Shown: one piece after another, positions 12,494 through 25,180 of the stretch | Position numbering within the stretch: the first letter of the stretch is position 1 | How the letters are laid out: each line of letters starts with the position of its first letter | Source of the DNA: Hetaerina americana | Lineage: Eukaryota; Arthropoda; Insecta; Odonata; Calopterygidae | Direction: 5' to 3' | DNA: 64,000 bases | NCBI GenBank assembly: GCA_022747635.1 | Contig: JAKTNV010000009.1 | Location: 62,676,767 to 62,740,766, forward strand | The notes under the pieces: generated by a model | Database searches by the model: none | Told to the model about the DNA's origin: nothing | What the model saw: the letters and a program-made list of their open reading frames with translations, nothing else | Made by a program: the position numbers and the translations under genes

Positions 12494-14563
12494 TAGGATA
12501 TTTCGTCTTTCTAAAATACCTTAAGACTGAAAACGTCCATCAATGCCAAAGAATTTGAGATGGAAGATCTTTCTTGACAAATTGCTGTAAGAAAAAAACA
12601 ATAAAAATATGACGAACTCATCGTTTTATGAGAAAAATTTTGTCTCAAGCTCCAAGTATTCATTACTCATAGCCGAAATCTTTCACTCAATTTTAGTTTC
12701 TCCATAGGTTAGAAATAGACTAACTTTAATACAAAATATAGTGATATTTCAAATAATTTAGTAATTACTAACCATTGCTTAACTAAGCCAATTTCAATTT
12801 ATAAACCCGTGTTATTTACCTCTGTACATCACTTGTCTAATTTACTCCTTCTACCACGTCAGTATATGTCACATTACTGCTTGATATGCCTCCCTACCAC
12901 TTTTGTTACCTTACTACTTCATGATGCATTTCAACCCCTTATTAACTAAATAGAGATTTCCATTTTCGTCTAAAGTTCTGCACTTAATATTTGCTTATTC
13001 TTTTTATTTTCTAGTAGAGAGCCCATTCCCATTTATTTCGTAATTTATTCATCATTCCCTAAGGCCCGCATTCAGAAACAACACTTCATGAAGTAGGCTA
13101 GAGCGCTAGTGTTGCTTATCCTTTAAATTTCCCTATTGGGACAAGAATACCATTAGTCTCCTCGAAGTGGTGAAGATGGCCTTGTTGTCGCACCTTGTAT
13201 ACTTTACGCTTGAATATCAGCGAAATTTTCCTCGATTTATGATGGGAAACCGTCAAACTTGTGGGGACAAATGAATTACGATTTGTTTTAGCATGCTACC
13301 AGCCAAAGCAGGGGTTGATGACGTAAACTTCATGTTGATGTGACTTGAATTTATGCTTACGTGTCTTTAAGTCGTGATCATTAAAGTAGATCAATAATGT
13401 CAGCGCGAGGGTCAAGAAAATTTCTGGAAAAAAGTGGAAACAAAATTACTTCTTCATGGGTACTTAATTCATATTAGCTGTGAACTGCAAGATAGAAATG
13501 TTTTTACGCTGACAGTTTTATTTTGTTGAGCATATTTAAGCAGTAGTAGTAATATTTGACTCCAGTAATATTCTGCAAGAAAAATATAATTCGTCTTTTG
13601 ACTGTTGCAGAAAAACAAAGATCATTATACGGACTTATAGTTCCGTTATCCAATGTTTACTGAATAACAGCGTACTGGCAAAGCAGTAAAGGAAATCTGG
13701 GTAAAATAACATACAAAGAGGAAAATATAGATTGTGACCGATGATCGTCTAAGGATGAGTACCCTAGTTGGTCTGTATGTAGCAAATTTCATCAATACGA
13801 AGCCGGAATTGGTAGACGGAATTCCTCGCATTATTGTACCAATCTGAAAGTTGTAATCGACACAGTTGAAATGCCTGTAAAAAAGTTTCAATTCATATCC
13901 GAGTCCATACTATGTCATAGATACTATGTAATATATGCAAAATAAGGGTATGAAGAGATATTTAAATGGTAATTTCTTCTCAGTTCCTCGAGTTGTGAAA
14001 GTATTTTCATATTTCTATTCAGATTGTGAGATCAAAATTGATCATACTCGTAGATACCAACTTCAATTTGCTCTTTTAAGATAATTTAATTGGTGTATAT
14101 AAAGTTTTCTGGCGTAGGAAATAAGTTCTTTATAACGCCGCGAATGCATAGGGGTGTATTTATTGAGCTAAGGGTAATTTATCGCTCAAATTATTCAGCT
14201 CATCATAACTGGATATAAACTAAAGATTTTGTTCCGAAATTTCTCCCTCTGCTGCGCTTTTTGATCTGAAAATGAATGCTCTCGGAAACTTACTTTATTC
14301 ACATAATAAAATGAAGAGTAAAGGATTGCGCTATCAATTACATTTGGGACTTGATGCTGGACTACTACTCCCAAATCTCCTGCCTATGCTGCGTTACATG
14401 AAGGATGACCACCGGATTTTCCAATATGTTTATTTTCTTTGTCTGTTTTTTCATTACTTATTTAGTGCTGTTGTTTGCAAATAAACGAAACACATATTAC
14501 AATATGTATCACGACATTAAGATTTGCATCCATTTTTGCCTTAACTTCGGGATCCCATTGCAG
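12494..14563. other. AT-rich sequence, no gene seen
   Basis: Includes a modest frame at 13646-13891 (minus) and 14272-14484 (plus). Neither is recognisable. Confidence 0.5.
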
Positions 14564-14631
14564 GTCCTGAGCATGATAGTGCTACTCATGCGTCTCATTT
14601 GGAATACTATGAGAAAATGTCACAAGCATGA
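14564..14631 (+). other. Possible short terminal exon (weak)
   Basis: A pyrimidine-containing tract ends in CCCATTGCAG, a good 3' splice site. The next 68 bases give a frame reading PEHDSATHASHLEYYEKMSQ, then Ala and a stop. The residue mix looks protein-like, but I cannot match it to a family and there is no partner exon. It could be chance. Confidence 0.12.
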
Positions 14632-16746
14632 GTTTAATTCGCTCCGATTGAGTTATTCAAGCGCGTAGAAGAGTAAAGGTGGTTAATTCTTTTCTGCAGA
14701 CAAGTTAATAGTATGATGCATGTGCATCGGTTGATATCAACATATATATGCATAACACATGTATGCGAGTACTCGAATATATAGGTGTACGATACATATA
14801 TTTATTTTCGGAATCCGTGTGCTAACCTCTCCCCAGCGTACGGAGCCTCATTTACTAGTTGATACAAACTTATTTATGCATTCTTGTTTCGTGAATCCAT
14901 ATGCAAACCTCAGCAAAACATAGCCTCACTCTGTATTTCATTAATTGTATTCATAGGACTGACTTAATTTATCAAAAATAATCAGTAAATACATCACAGT
15001 GGCTTATTTAACCAAGTGAAAATCATAGCATACAATACCTGCAAATAAATGGAGTGAATAATGTAAAAATTAACTAATGAGTGTATTATTTGCGATATTT
15101 TGTAATTTTCCTATAATATTTATTCAACCGGTGGTTAGAGTGTCAATAGTGGTCATATATATGCTTCATACGCACATGGTATGGCCACATATAGAGGAAG
15201 AAACATAATTAGGGTTTATATTATGACAAGTTCAAATTAACATTTCCTGATGAAAATTTTTGATGAAAATAAGTTAAGTATGGATTCACTGTTGCTAAAA
15301 AGGGTTGAACAAATAAAAGAAATGAATAAATGACCCTAAATGAGAAGATACCAAGAAAAAATATGAAAATGTAAAACCCTCGGGTTATACATCGTATACG
15401 GAGGTTGGTTCCATCCATTATTCGGTTAAAAAAAAGAGATTCCCATCCATAATTTCTAAACAGAAATCAAGTGTCGTTGGCACGCGAAGAAATTTCGAGA
15501 TAAAGGCCAAATAAACGAGTTAATGATATATAGTAAAGGATAAGTTTGCAAACCAAAATATTTGAAAGAATGTGATCAATTTTGTTCATCGTATTATAAC
15601 CTACGAGTACAACTTTGCATTACAATATAAGTAATCGAATCAAAAATATGAAATTTTCACGCAATAACATGGCATTACTTGGCATTAAAAATAACATGTT
15701 TCCGCTATACAAATTCGTTAGCAGCACTTACAGCTGCTACAGAAAATTTCTACCACGATTTCGTACGTAACAAAATTATATGCCAGAGCTCAATTTGCAC
15801 CAAACGTAAAATGTATCCATTGCCATCGTGGAGGGGTGAGGCAGACGAACTTCGGCCGCCATTATTATGTGGGGCATGGTGCTCGTTAGACTGCATTTCA
15901 TATGCAGGATCGGGGAGCGGCAAAAGGAACCACTACAAAGCAACGACAACTAAGAATGCTGTGCGTTGGGTCCACTGCACTGCATTTCATTGCACTGAAT
16001 TATGTGACGCATGTTGTGTAATGACCACTGTAGCTGCGTTTCTAGATTCGGGCCTAACAGAACAAAAAGTGAAAAAGTGCAATTGTGTGAAATTTTAAAT
16101 GATTTAATCAGTAGAATTTTCAAATGAATTACCGTCTATGGCAATAGATGGTAGAGGACAGTAAACTTGTCTTGAAGTTGGACTATATTACAGCGTAAAA
16201 ATAATTCTATTAGGCAGACAGAAACAGTGATAATTTGACACGGTTGTTGGCGTTGTAGTTAGATTAGTGCCCTCTCTGATCTAGATAATTACCTAGGAAC
16301 TATTTCTATGTAGAGATATTTTCTAGAGAAAAGGATGGAGAGAAGGAGCGGGTGGAAAAAATAGAATATCCGGTGAAGGACATGAAGGAAAAGAATAGGA
16401 AAGGAGGGGGAATATTAAAGCAGAAAAGACAAAAACGGATGCGACGGAGACAGAGAAGGCAAAATTCTTTCGTTAGATAACTGAGCACTTTGGAGAGCTA
16501 TGATAATAGTTAATGTTTATAAAAAATGCATCTGCTGATTTTTAACTTATTACTATGACTCAGTTTAAAGTCATCCTTCGTATTATCTGAAATTTTACTT
16601 CTCTGGCAATGGTTAGGCCACCTATTAATTTTTAAATTCCGCCTGGTATTTGAAATATTAATATTTAAAAACTTTTTTTTAAACTAGTAAATGACCAGGG
16701 AAAAGACCTTCATAAAGAAAGAATTAACAAGTGCCACTAAGACAAC
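14632..16746. other. AT-rich sequence with one unexplained frame
   Basis: Holds a 139-codon plus frame at 15679-16098 with a cysteine-rich second half and no known domain. The segment 15820-16040 is more GC-balanced than its surroundings. Nothing else is supported. Confidence 0.45.
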
Positions 16747-16748
16747 TA

Positions 16749-17501
16749 CGAGGGTCATCCGGAAAGTAGTACCCGTTCGTGAAATAAAGACACAAAAGTA
16801 AATATTAACAAACATAAAAAATTTTATTTGAAAGAGGATACTTTAAACTACTTCTCAACATAATCTCCAAGCAAATTAAGGCATTTGTCATAACGTGTGA
16901 CAAGTTTCTGTATTCCTGCTGCATAGTCCTTCGCCGCCAGCTCATTGAGATACGCGAGGGACACATCTTGCACAAATTTTTGCATAATGCAGATGGTGTT
17001 TAACAATTTCATGAACAATTGTTCGAGAAACATTGGGAAAATGCTCACAGATGTCATCAATTGTGACGCGCCGATCGTTCCTCACGAATTCGTCAACTGA
17101 GCTCACCAGTTGGTCTGTAATGACAGACGGTCTCTCCGAACGCTCATCGTCGTGTGTGTTCCCCCTCCCCATGTTGAAGTTGCGACACCACCGCCGAACA
17201 GACGACTCGTCCATTACATTGTCTCCATACACCTCCTTTAATTGGCGATGAATATCACATGGGCGAACGTTTCTTGCATTGAGGAATTTAATCACTGCCC
17301 TCACTTCACAACTGGCGGCGTTCTCAATTTTTTTAAACATTGTAAACAATCACAGAAACAACACAGGCAATGCTAGCGTCACGCAACTTGGCTCAGAGAA
17401 GGCAGACAAGCCACTGAAGCTATCTGACCTCGTCCAGCGGCTACTCGCGTCGTCAGCATTTCATGCGGCACGAACGGGTACTACTTTCCGGATGACCCTC
17501 G
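16749..17501 (-). mobile_element. Internally deleted mariner-family DNA transposon (non-autonomous)
   Basis: A 753-bp element bounded by perfectly matching 33-bp terminal inverted repeats (16749-16781 and 17469-17501), which start CGAGGGTCATCCGGAAAGTA. It is flanked on both sides by the TA dinucleotide (16747-16748 and 17502-17503), the target duplication expected for Tc1/mariner elements. The transposase frame inside reads on the minus strand and has lost the catalytic core. The identical repeats suggest a fairly young insertion that was mobilised by transposase supplied in trans. Confidence 0.93.
16848..17349 (-). pseudogene. Mariner transposase, catalytic domain deleted
   Basis: The amino part, from the start near 17349 (an alternative Met lies three codons in), shows the two helix-turn-helix DNA-binding modules of mariner transposases. 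It includes RAVIKFLNARNVRPCDIHRQ, SSVRRWCRNFNMGR, the GRP-type linker (here ERPSV) and HEIVKHHLHYAKICARCVPR. It then jumps, with a change of frame near 16950, to the family's typical end: AYLNELAAKDYAAGIQKLVT and LLGDYVEK. Family members are about 345 residues. Here roughly 170 residues holding all three catalytic aspartates are missing. The product could still bind the ends but cannot cut or join DNA. The out-of-frame junction means that even a fused relic would end early at 16942. Confidence 0.9.
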
Positions 17502-17503
17502 TA

Positions 17504-20096
17504 GAAAACGTTTCTCTAATATGAAGATGTGTTTCAAATCATTTCGAGAATTGTTACATGTGAACCTGCTTTTTTCAATAGTTTGAAATCGAGCAATGAA
17601 AATTATTCACGCATTATTATAAATAAGTTATTTCGGGCGTTTGCAAAATTGTTCAATGTATTATATAACTGTTCCAAATCGTAGGCAATTTTCAATATAA
17701 TTAATTCACTTAAAATTTCACTACAGGTAAATTTCAGTGTGGAACTAGTAATAATAAATTGTTAACAACAGAACATGTTGTCACATATAAATGTGCAGTT
17801 CGGTAACTGATCTAGATAATTCTACATTGTGTGGCCGAAAAAGAAAGATTGTAACAAAAATTTTCCATTGTTAGTCTCTGAATTCAAAACTGTATCCATA
17901 TTTAACAATTAAAAAAATTCGAGATTATTACAACAATTATTCTTATATATTAGTGAATTGCTGATTTTTCCAGCGACTTACTCACTTTCAGTGGAAACTC
18001 AAACTTTATTTGTCACGCAATCCTATGGCAAAGAATAGAGAGCACTTCGTTTAATTTGAATTTGCTAGCAAATATAATTTTTTGAAGGTTGAGCGCATAG
18101 TTGCTATCATCTTGATATCCTTGGGCATACATATAATCGCTTTCCAGGTAGAGATGGATCTCAAGAGAATCATGATTAAAAGGTCATTATAAACGCTCGA
18201 GGGAAGCTCCAACGGGGTAAAGAAGGCAAAGGTTATGACGATGACTACTATTGAGAACTCACCAGGAAAGAATACGGTCGACACTGGAGATCTCAAAGCT
18301 CTTTGCGACTGAGTCGCTACCTTAATTTATTCTCTCATCCGAGTATACGACAAAGAGCTAGAACGTTGGCTGCTTCAGAGAAAGGAAAGCAACACTTGTG
18401 TTCCACCGGGGAACTAATTTTACTTTAAAGGAAAAAGAGATACTTCACTATACTCAAAGGGGTGAAGCTAAAGCGCATGCATCCAGGCAGTAAAAAAACA
18501 TTTTTCGTTTAAAATACTTCGTCAGATATGTATTATTATATAAGCACCAGCCATTGGTAGCCGAAAGCGGATGACCTATTAATATCCATAATTATCCTCA
18601 TATCACCACAGGTCCTAAATTCCTATTGTTCATCCCTGGCTAGCAGTTCAATGCAGTTGCAAACACATACAACCAGTGACATCTACAGCAGGTCCGTACC
18701 TATTGCCTTACCGCAATGTTCAATCCGATACGCATCGTTTCGTCTCTTCACCGGGGGCATTGGATCTCGCGCTCCCTTATTCTTATCGCCGGGGAAGATT
18801 TTTCGATCAAATCCGATGGTATGGGCCTAATAAAGACAAATGGCTGATGGAGTCTCGTTTCGGCTTAGGGAAAGGGAGATTTAGGGTATGACATGTCCCC
18901 TTCACACACACACGTACATATATATGTATGACCTCTGAAACCGGAGACGGGTTTAAAAAATTCAGATTGACTTAATGGCTTTTCCACCATGCAGTCAAAT
19001 GGGAATGAGAGGCATATATTCTTATTTTACCTGAAATATCTTGGGTAATGAAAAAGGGTATTGCGGGAAGAAAACAGTGAATTCGCTATCATAGACAAAG
19101 TTTAGGGAAATTTATATTTCGGCAAGGTATCTATTTAAATATAAAATGCGACAGAAATGTAAATGGAAAGGGAGAATAGAGAGTTGATGTTGTGGAAAAG
19201 TAACATATAATGGTTGAAGAAATAATAAAAAAGAATAAATATAAGATTCATTGTTTTCGGATAAGGTTGACATGATATGGAAAACATTTCTAGCTACCAG
19301 AACTCAAAAATGTAAATAATTGAACGGAATAGGCAAATAAACGAATAATTTCGGATCTCAATCGAGTTTTGATAAAATTCCACAAACTAAAAGAAAAACA
19401 TAAGAAAGTGTCATTCGAATTTTTATGTTCTTTCATGCTTAAGAATTTTGAAACAATCATTTAAAATAACCCTGACTAAAAATACTGTTAATTAGGTATA
19501 TTTATTTCCTATTCTATGTATACTCAACGTTAGATTCACCATTAAAACAACAAAATCATTTTTTTGATAACACACATTTCAAATGAAAGTGTACAAATAA
19601 AACAAGCACGTCTTAATTTCAATAATATTTTCAAGGAAAATCTAAAAGGTTAATTTTTAGCTTTTTCAAAACTATTTTATTATCTGTCAATTTGTCCGTA
19701 TCGTCTAAATACAGTATCACAGTAATCAACATTCCGATAAGTGTTTTGGAAATCTGGGAGTGTCCAGGGGAATTAATAGTTCTCTGTTCTGTATCCCAAC
19801 CTGCTGGCTACTACGTCCTTCTGATTGGGTACGAAAACGACTTTGTATACAGCATTAGGCATTCGATGAGTTGGTTTTGGTTTTTGGTCATCCTGATTTT
19901 CAGCGCCGGCGAACGAAAACACTTGTAAATCTTTTGAATTTTTTCCTGCGAGTGCATTAATGTTATCATTGTTTTTTTAAAACCAGATTAGATAATAAAT
20001 GCAAATGATGATTTTAGATTCTCAGCTTACGTAGAAACCTAAAAAAATTTCACCTAACCTAAAGAAACTTCATAATTACATTACCGAATATGAGGA
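17504..20096. other. AT-rich sequence, no gene seen
   Basis: A less AT-rich patch at 18670-18890 has a 71-codon frame without a recognisable domain, followed by a short CA/TA simple repeat at 18901-18930. Nothing else stands out. Confidence 0.5.
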
Positions 20097-20165
20097 ATTT
20101 AGGATTAAATTAAGGAAGTCGGTGGTAATTACATCACCACTGACTTCCTCAATTTAACCCTAAAT
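20097..20165. repeat. 69-nt near-perfect hairpin
   Basis: Arms 20097-20126 and 20136-20165 are complementary at 27 of 30 positions plus one G-U pair, around a 9-nt loop. The stem includes GGAAGTCGGTGGT opposite ACCACTGACTTCC. It could be a fold-back relic of a small transposon or a transcribed hairpin. The unusually complete pairing is more like a fold-back than a typical animal microRNA precursor, which has internal bulges. Confidence 0.6.
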
Positions 20166-20275
20166 CGAAAAAAAAATTCGGACATAATTAGGATCGAACT
20201 TGGATGCCTTGAGATTATTTTTTATTTTTAATGAAGGTCATCTGATCTGACCATTAGAATTCTAGAACTATAGGG
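20166..20275 (-). mobile_element. Possible decayed tRNA-derived SINE head
   Basis: On the minus strand an AAGTTCGATCC box (20191-20201) resembles the pol III B box, with an A-box-like TAATGGTCAGATCAG upstream (20242-20256). An AT-rich insertion separates them more than in a tRNA, so this is at best an eroded copy. Confidence 0.25.
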
Positions 20276-20479
20276 AATGTTTCTTAAGAAGTTCATATTT
20301 TGTGTTATTATCCTATATAAATGTATATTAAGTTCTATTTTCTTGGTAAAAGAGGCGTATTAAAAAAATATTAATATCTCCAGTCACACGGAAGAATTTT
20401 AAAAGCTAGGAATTAGTTAGGTAGATATTTACTCTGTAATAGTAGAAACAATTGAGATGCTTCGGAGTAAAAATATCGC

Positions 20480-21240
20480 CGTGATCGACATGAAAACGGA
20501 ATGAACTGACGGAGATAGAGAAATGGAGACTGGCAGATGTCTATGAAGGTCGAGAGATGGCATAGGGTCAAAGTGAGTGAGGGATAAGAGCCTAAGGAAA
20601 ATATGTATGTGTGTATGTGTGTGGGCGAACGGGCGAAAGCTGGGGAAAGGAGGAGACGGTCTCTTCCATCGAAATAGAAGAGATGAAAAGGGAAAGAGAG
20701 GTGGCGTGTGTGCGTGCGTGGCGAAGAGGCATTCCTCAAGAGGAGGGCCGAGCGAAATAGAGAGAGAGAGAGGGAGATAGACGGGAGCCGCCTGTCCGCC
20801 CGAAGACGCAACGTGGAACCGTAAATATCCCATGAATAAATATGTACGAAAAAGCCTTCTGCACATTCCACCCCAGAATTTGCTGAAAGGCGGTGCAAGG
20901 TGGTTGCTAAGGGATGGAGGAGGGAAGGAAATAGGTTTAGGTGACTGGGGGTTGGCAGGGAGTTGAAAAGGGGGTGGGGTTAGGGAGGACTTCCGCAGGG
21001 AGGAGGGGTTGGCTGACGGAGGGGATGAGGGAAAAGGTCCCAGGGCGGTGCGGCAGGGAAAACTGCAACTGGGCAAGGGATCGCCTCAAGGAGGCACGGG
21101 ACGCGTGGAAAAAATTAATGCTGAAAATAGTCAGGATTTGGTTTCGGTCTCAAGGCCCGCGTTCAAAACTCTGGGGGCATGGACGCAATATGAACGCCGC
21201 TGGCCTTATCGCTTTTGGCGCAAATAGAAAATTTCAGAAT
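20480..21240. other. GC-rich, purine-biased islet
   Basis: G/A-rich on the plus strand with a GA run at 20759-20773 and short TG-rich repeats near 20605-20630. CpG is frequent around 20780-21110. Long frames occur on both strands (minus 20429-21076, plus 20941-21498) with low-complexity products and no domain. Probably a regulatory or untranslated island rather than a gene. Confidence 0.35.
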
Positions 21241-23217
21241 TGGAATCAACGCTCTCTCAGTGATGAAATGGTACCGTGTGACGTATTAGAAAATAGGCGA
21301 CATCTACTAAACTCAATATTTGGACACACTCCAGTGAACCACGCAAGTATTTCTCGAAATGACCTCATTCCTCATCCAAAGTTATGTTTCGGCAAGCATG
21401 ACCTCATTTCGTCTTCTAAAAGTATTTTGGTCATAGCAGACGCTCGCGTACGTTTTGATGTGCATCAAAATTTGTTTGCACATCATGGCGTTCGATAGGA
21501 GTTAAAAATGATCATGGAGGTTACGGCATGGTACATTCTCAGTCAAATCGTGTTTATATAAATGCCTTCCCCTCAAAAATCATTTTTAAACCGCATTCGA
21601 TGCTTTCGACTTCCAATTGCAGGTGTAAAAATTCACATAAAGTAATTAAAACTTCACATCGTACATTTCCTGCCACTGAGAAGTTGGAATTTTCATAAGT
21701 TTGGTCTATAAAGGTGATTAAATGAATTTATGAAGACTCATATCAAGCAGAAAACGTGATTTACCATATTTTTGCCTACTTTGAGATAAACGCAATCTGC
21801 TACCATATTATTACAGCTTACTATATAATAATAAAATTTTTAATAAATCGAAACCATATTGTGTGGGAAATACCGCACTTGTAATGTTCCCAACCAGCAA
21901 AAAAATGAAAAGGGACTATAATATGCAGAAAATCGCCAGAAAGAGTTTAACAATTGATAACAATTACTTTTTTAAAACGGCAATGCTCGCACTGTTTCCA
22001 CCGAAGAGTCCTCGGGTAAATTGTCATATTCAAAAGTTAATTCCCAAAATAAGCTCAAGGAAATGCATGAGGTAATTGGTCACGTAAAACTTGAAATGTA
22101 AAAGCAAGAAGTCAATGGTTTAAAAAGTACGCAGTACTACAAAACTTGGCAGAATGATCACTAATACGTAAAGATTCTTATTCATTTGATACTTATAACG
22201 GTGAATTCTATTTTTTTAGTGTCATTTTATCCTAGCAACAACCTAAAAGCTTAGAAATATTTCTCTTAAATATCAAGTCTCCCACCATTCATTGTAATTC
22301 ATTCATTGTGGCTAGTTATTTATTTATCATTCTAAATATCAAATATATCAAACTTATTTTTTTTAGATAAAATTCATTTTATGAATCTGGAATAATGGGT
22401 ACAAATGGAAGAAAAGAACAGACGGTATTAGAAACTTTTATAGATTACACAAGATACAGGTAATACTCCTAGAAAATGTCATTACTCACTGAATAGAAAT
22501 TGGATATGACTGTAAGAAAACATCAACATTTATCTCAATTATTGCCACGGCGAACAAAATAGATTTTGCTGAATCGAGAGTGAAGAGGTGTGTTATTTTT
22601 TTACATTACTTTACCGGTGTACAAACCTAATAAAAAAGAACTCCATAAATGCTTTCAGCCGTGATATTTTATGTTTAGTGCCAGAAAGCTTTCCTCGTTC
22701 CACCATGCAACGATAAGTTTACACTGGCCTTAATTGACATCCAACACCAGCAATTCCGTGATACGAGCAGCAGCAACTTCGAGCACGAGCAGGTTTAGTC
22801 ATAATTAGCCGCTGTGCAGACATAATTTGAGCACGCATGAAGTCAACTCCAACGCATCCTACCATCATTATGACGAAAATTACATTTGACCGTTGACTGT
22901 AGAAAATAAGAGATGGAAAGCGCTATCAAACAATGGAAACGAGCACTAAATACTGTATTAAAAAAATTGTAAATTTGCTGTCATCTTTTTTGGAGCCATT
23001 ATTTTAAAATGTTTGCAGTGCCCTGGAAAATAATGGGTAAAATCAAGGCCAGTTAAAACGAAGATCCTGGGGTGCAGTTTTTTGTTGTTTTGCGGTGTAT
23101 GTGTTTGCATGAGTATTGGATGGAGGGAGTTTTGCATGAGTGTGTGCACTGCTGGGGTGTAATTTTCCGTGTTGTTTTTTTGCATGTGGTATTTTTCGTT
23201 TTTACGGTTGGTGACCT
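21241..23217. other. AT-rich sequence, no gene seen
   Basis: The block 22660-22870 is less AT-rich and not obviously repetitive, with several TAAT cores. Otherwise nothing is supported. Confidence 0.45.
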
Positions 23218-23283
23218 AACACCCCCCGCCACACGCCCTTGCGGCGGCTTGCGGGGTATTATGTAGATGTAGATGTAGATGAA
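23218..23283 (+). repeat. Retroelement 3' tail with (GTAGAT)n
   Basis: The segment has CACACGCCCTTGCGGCGGCT, then GGGGTATTATGTAGATGTAG and a short GTAGAT microsatellite. A diverged relative sits at 45505-45562 (CACACCCTTGCGGCAGCTTG, then GGGTATTGTACAGGTGTAGA). Two copies sharing this ending suggest the 3' end of a dispersed LINE or SINE; the 5' parts are not recognisable. Confidence 0.5.
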
Positions 23284-23800
23284 GAATTTTAAAAGGGACT
23301 AGTAAGAGATGAGGCTCTTCCTTATCTGACTAAACTTAGAATTGTTTTCTGGGAATAAAGTTTAAACAATAAAATATCTATATTCCTCAGTTCAGCCTTT
23401 TTTCATTTATTTTTAATATTAAACGAAAACTGTATCCATAAAACACCAATGGAATTTATAAGATTAGATTACAGAATAATTATATGAACTTGGAATAGCA
23501 AAGTTTTTATGAACTTTCGAAGAAATTGACATCTCTCCTGTAGTATTATATGTGGGAATACTTTGTTAGTCTTAATCATACACGACTTGCGGGTGACACT
23601 GTGATTCCCCTCAGCTACTCTGTATTCAGGGCGGGATGGCACACGTGTGAGATTTTGGGAAAACACCTGCTGCTCCCTTAAAAAACTGTGCAGTTTATAT
23701 ACGTCAGCATACAGCCCGAGAGTTCCACTTATCACGGGCGCTACGACATTTAATGTAACGATTTCAGAAAAAATAAATGCATTAAAAAAATTGATAAGTG
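23284..23800. other. AT-rich sequence, no gene seen
   Basis: No supported feature. Confidence 0.45.
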
Positions 23801-23990
23801 CACCGTCGTGTCCCGCATGGTCCCCCTCCAAGTTCTCCGGCAAAGCAGCGCCGAAAAAAAGGCCGTAAATCTCTCCTCCGCCCCTGCCGCCGCCTCAGAG
23901 ATGAGTTGCGGCCGGAGGAGCTGTAACTGGGGAGAGCTTCCAAGGGTACGAGTGCAGTTTACCTTTCTTGCTTCGTCTTCTATGTGCAAA
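23801..23990. other. Small CpG-containing islet
   Basis: About 190 bp of higher GC with several CpGs and overlapping unremarkable frames on both strands. Confidence 0.25.
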
Positions 23991-24910
23991 GGAGATTTTA
24001 CTAACTCAAATTCTGTAAACTTGTTTTTGAAACCTGATGTTCAATGCCCTCTGTGGGCAACGAAATTTGAGAGATCTTAACGCCTCGTGGCTTCATCCTT
24101 TGCTGCTACATTGATGAATACCCAAATCCTCACGTGGAAGTGTAGGGAATAGAAATTTTCAACTTGCTTCAAAAAAAACATTCAAAACTCAGTAGAAGAC
24201 ATACTGACTACAAAACATACTAAATTTAAATTATATACCTAAAGGAATACCTGTTACTCGCTAGGTTCAAGGATAATTTCAACGGTATAATTGACAATTG
24301 CTTGCTGTTTCACTCGCAGGGGTTAGAGTTAACTTGCATGCATTTTTTAAGGTTCCTCTAATAAAAAGAGGACAATATTTTATGAGATTTAAATCATTTA
24401 TGTATATTCTAGTTAACACTATGGGTAAATCTATGTAGGCTCTGCAAAGGGTCATAGACATTTGGCACCCTCCTTCATTTGTTCTAATTTTCCGTGAAAA
24501 CATTTGAAAATTAATACAACAGATTTAAAAAATTAAATAAAAAAAATTAAATTTTTATGCAATTGGTTTCACTTTGAAATGGTTAAATAATTAAATTAAA
24601 TCTTGCCTCGAAAGAGGGATGGTGATATTTATCGTGAGATTGACTAAACGAAAAATATGAAACTTTAAAAAGTGACTGAATAATAAACCCACTTCGTAAA
24701 AAAACAGTGATTAATCTCTAACATATTGTGAATTTTTTTACCTACTTACGAGGGGGGAGAGTATATTTAGGAAAATAATTTAAAAATAATACTCCGGCTG
24801 AATTTGAAGTAGCACTTGTTCTATGCATATAATTCTAACATTCAAGGAGACATAGCATACGACGCCTGGTAAATTGCCTTTGCTTTTCCAAATAAAAAAG
24901 TTTTATTTGC
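23991..24910. other. AT-rich sequence, no gene seen
   Basis: No supported feature. Confidence 0.5.
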
Positions 24911-24943
24911 GACTTAGATTTCGTTACAGCGTAACATCTTCAG
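24911..24943 (-). ncRNA. Hammerhead-ribozyme-like motif of Penelope type
   Basis: On the minus strand the order is CTGAAGA, then a hairpin GTTAC-GCT-GTAAC, then GAAA, a tiny 4-nt loop (CTAA) and GTC. These match the conserved hammerhead pieces: CUGANGA, stem II, GAAA, a minimal stem III and an NUH cleavage triplet. Penelope-like elements are known to carry such minimal hammerheads in their terminal repeats, usually followed by an AATAAA-like stretch; here CAAATAAAA follows. Stem I is weak, so self-cleavage is doubtful. No coding remnant of an element lies beside it. Confidence 0.5.
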
Positions 24944-25180
24944 GTCAAGATATATTTTTAACCATCAGTAAAATCGAAAGCAAAATGTTACCTTCCATCA
25001 TTTAAAGAAATATCGAGAAGAGTCAGTAACTGAAGATTTATTTACAATTTTAACCACCGCTATTCTCAGTTGTGAAATAATAAAGAGGAATCTAATGATA
25101 TAATACTGGTGGATGAATTGAATAAATTAGGTTTTCCCCGTATTTTTGAAGCATTGGAGAAATTCTTAGAAAACGAGCAT
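24944..25180. other. AT-rich sequence
   Basis: No supported feature. Confidence 0.4.

Noticed and set aside
20429..21498. 215-codon minus frame and 185-codon plus frame
   Set aside because: Overlap each other in a strand-biased islet; no domain or splice support.
23218..23283. Short GTAGAT repeats as a CRISPR or telomere-like array
   Set aside because: Only three units, no spacers, and attached to a retroelement-like 3' tail.
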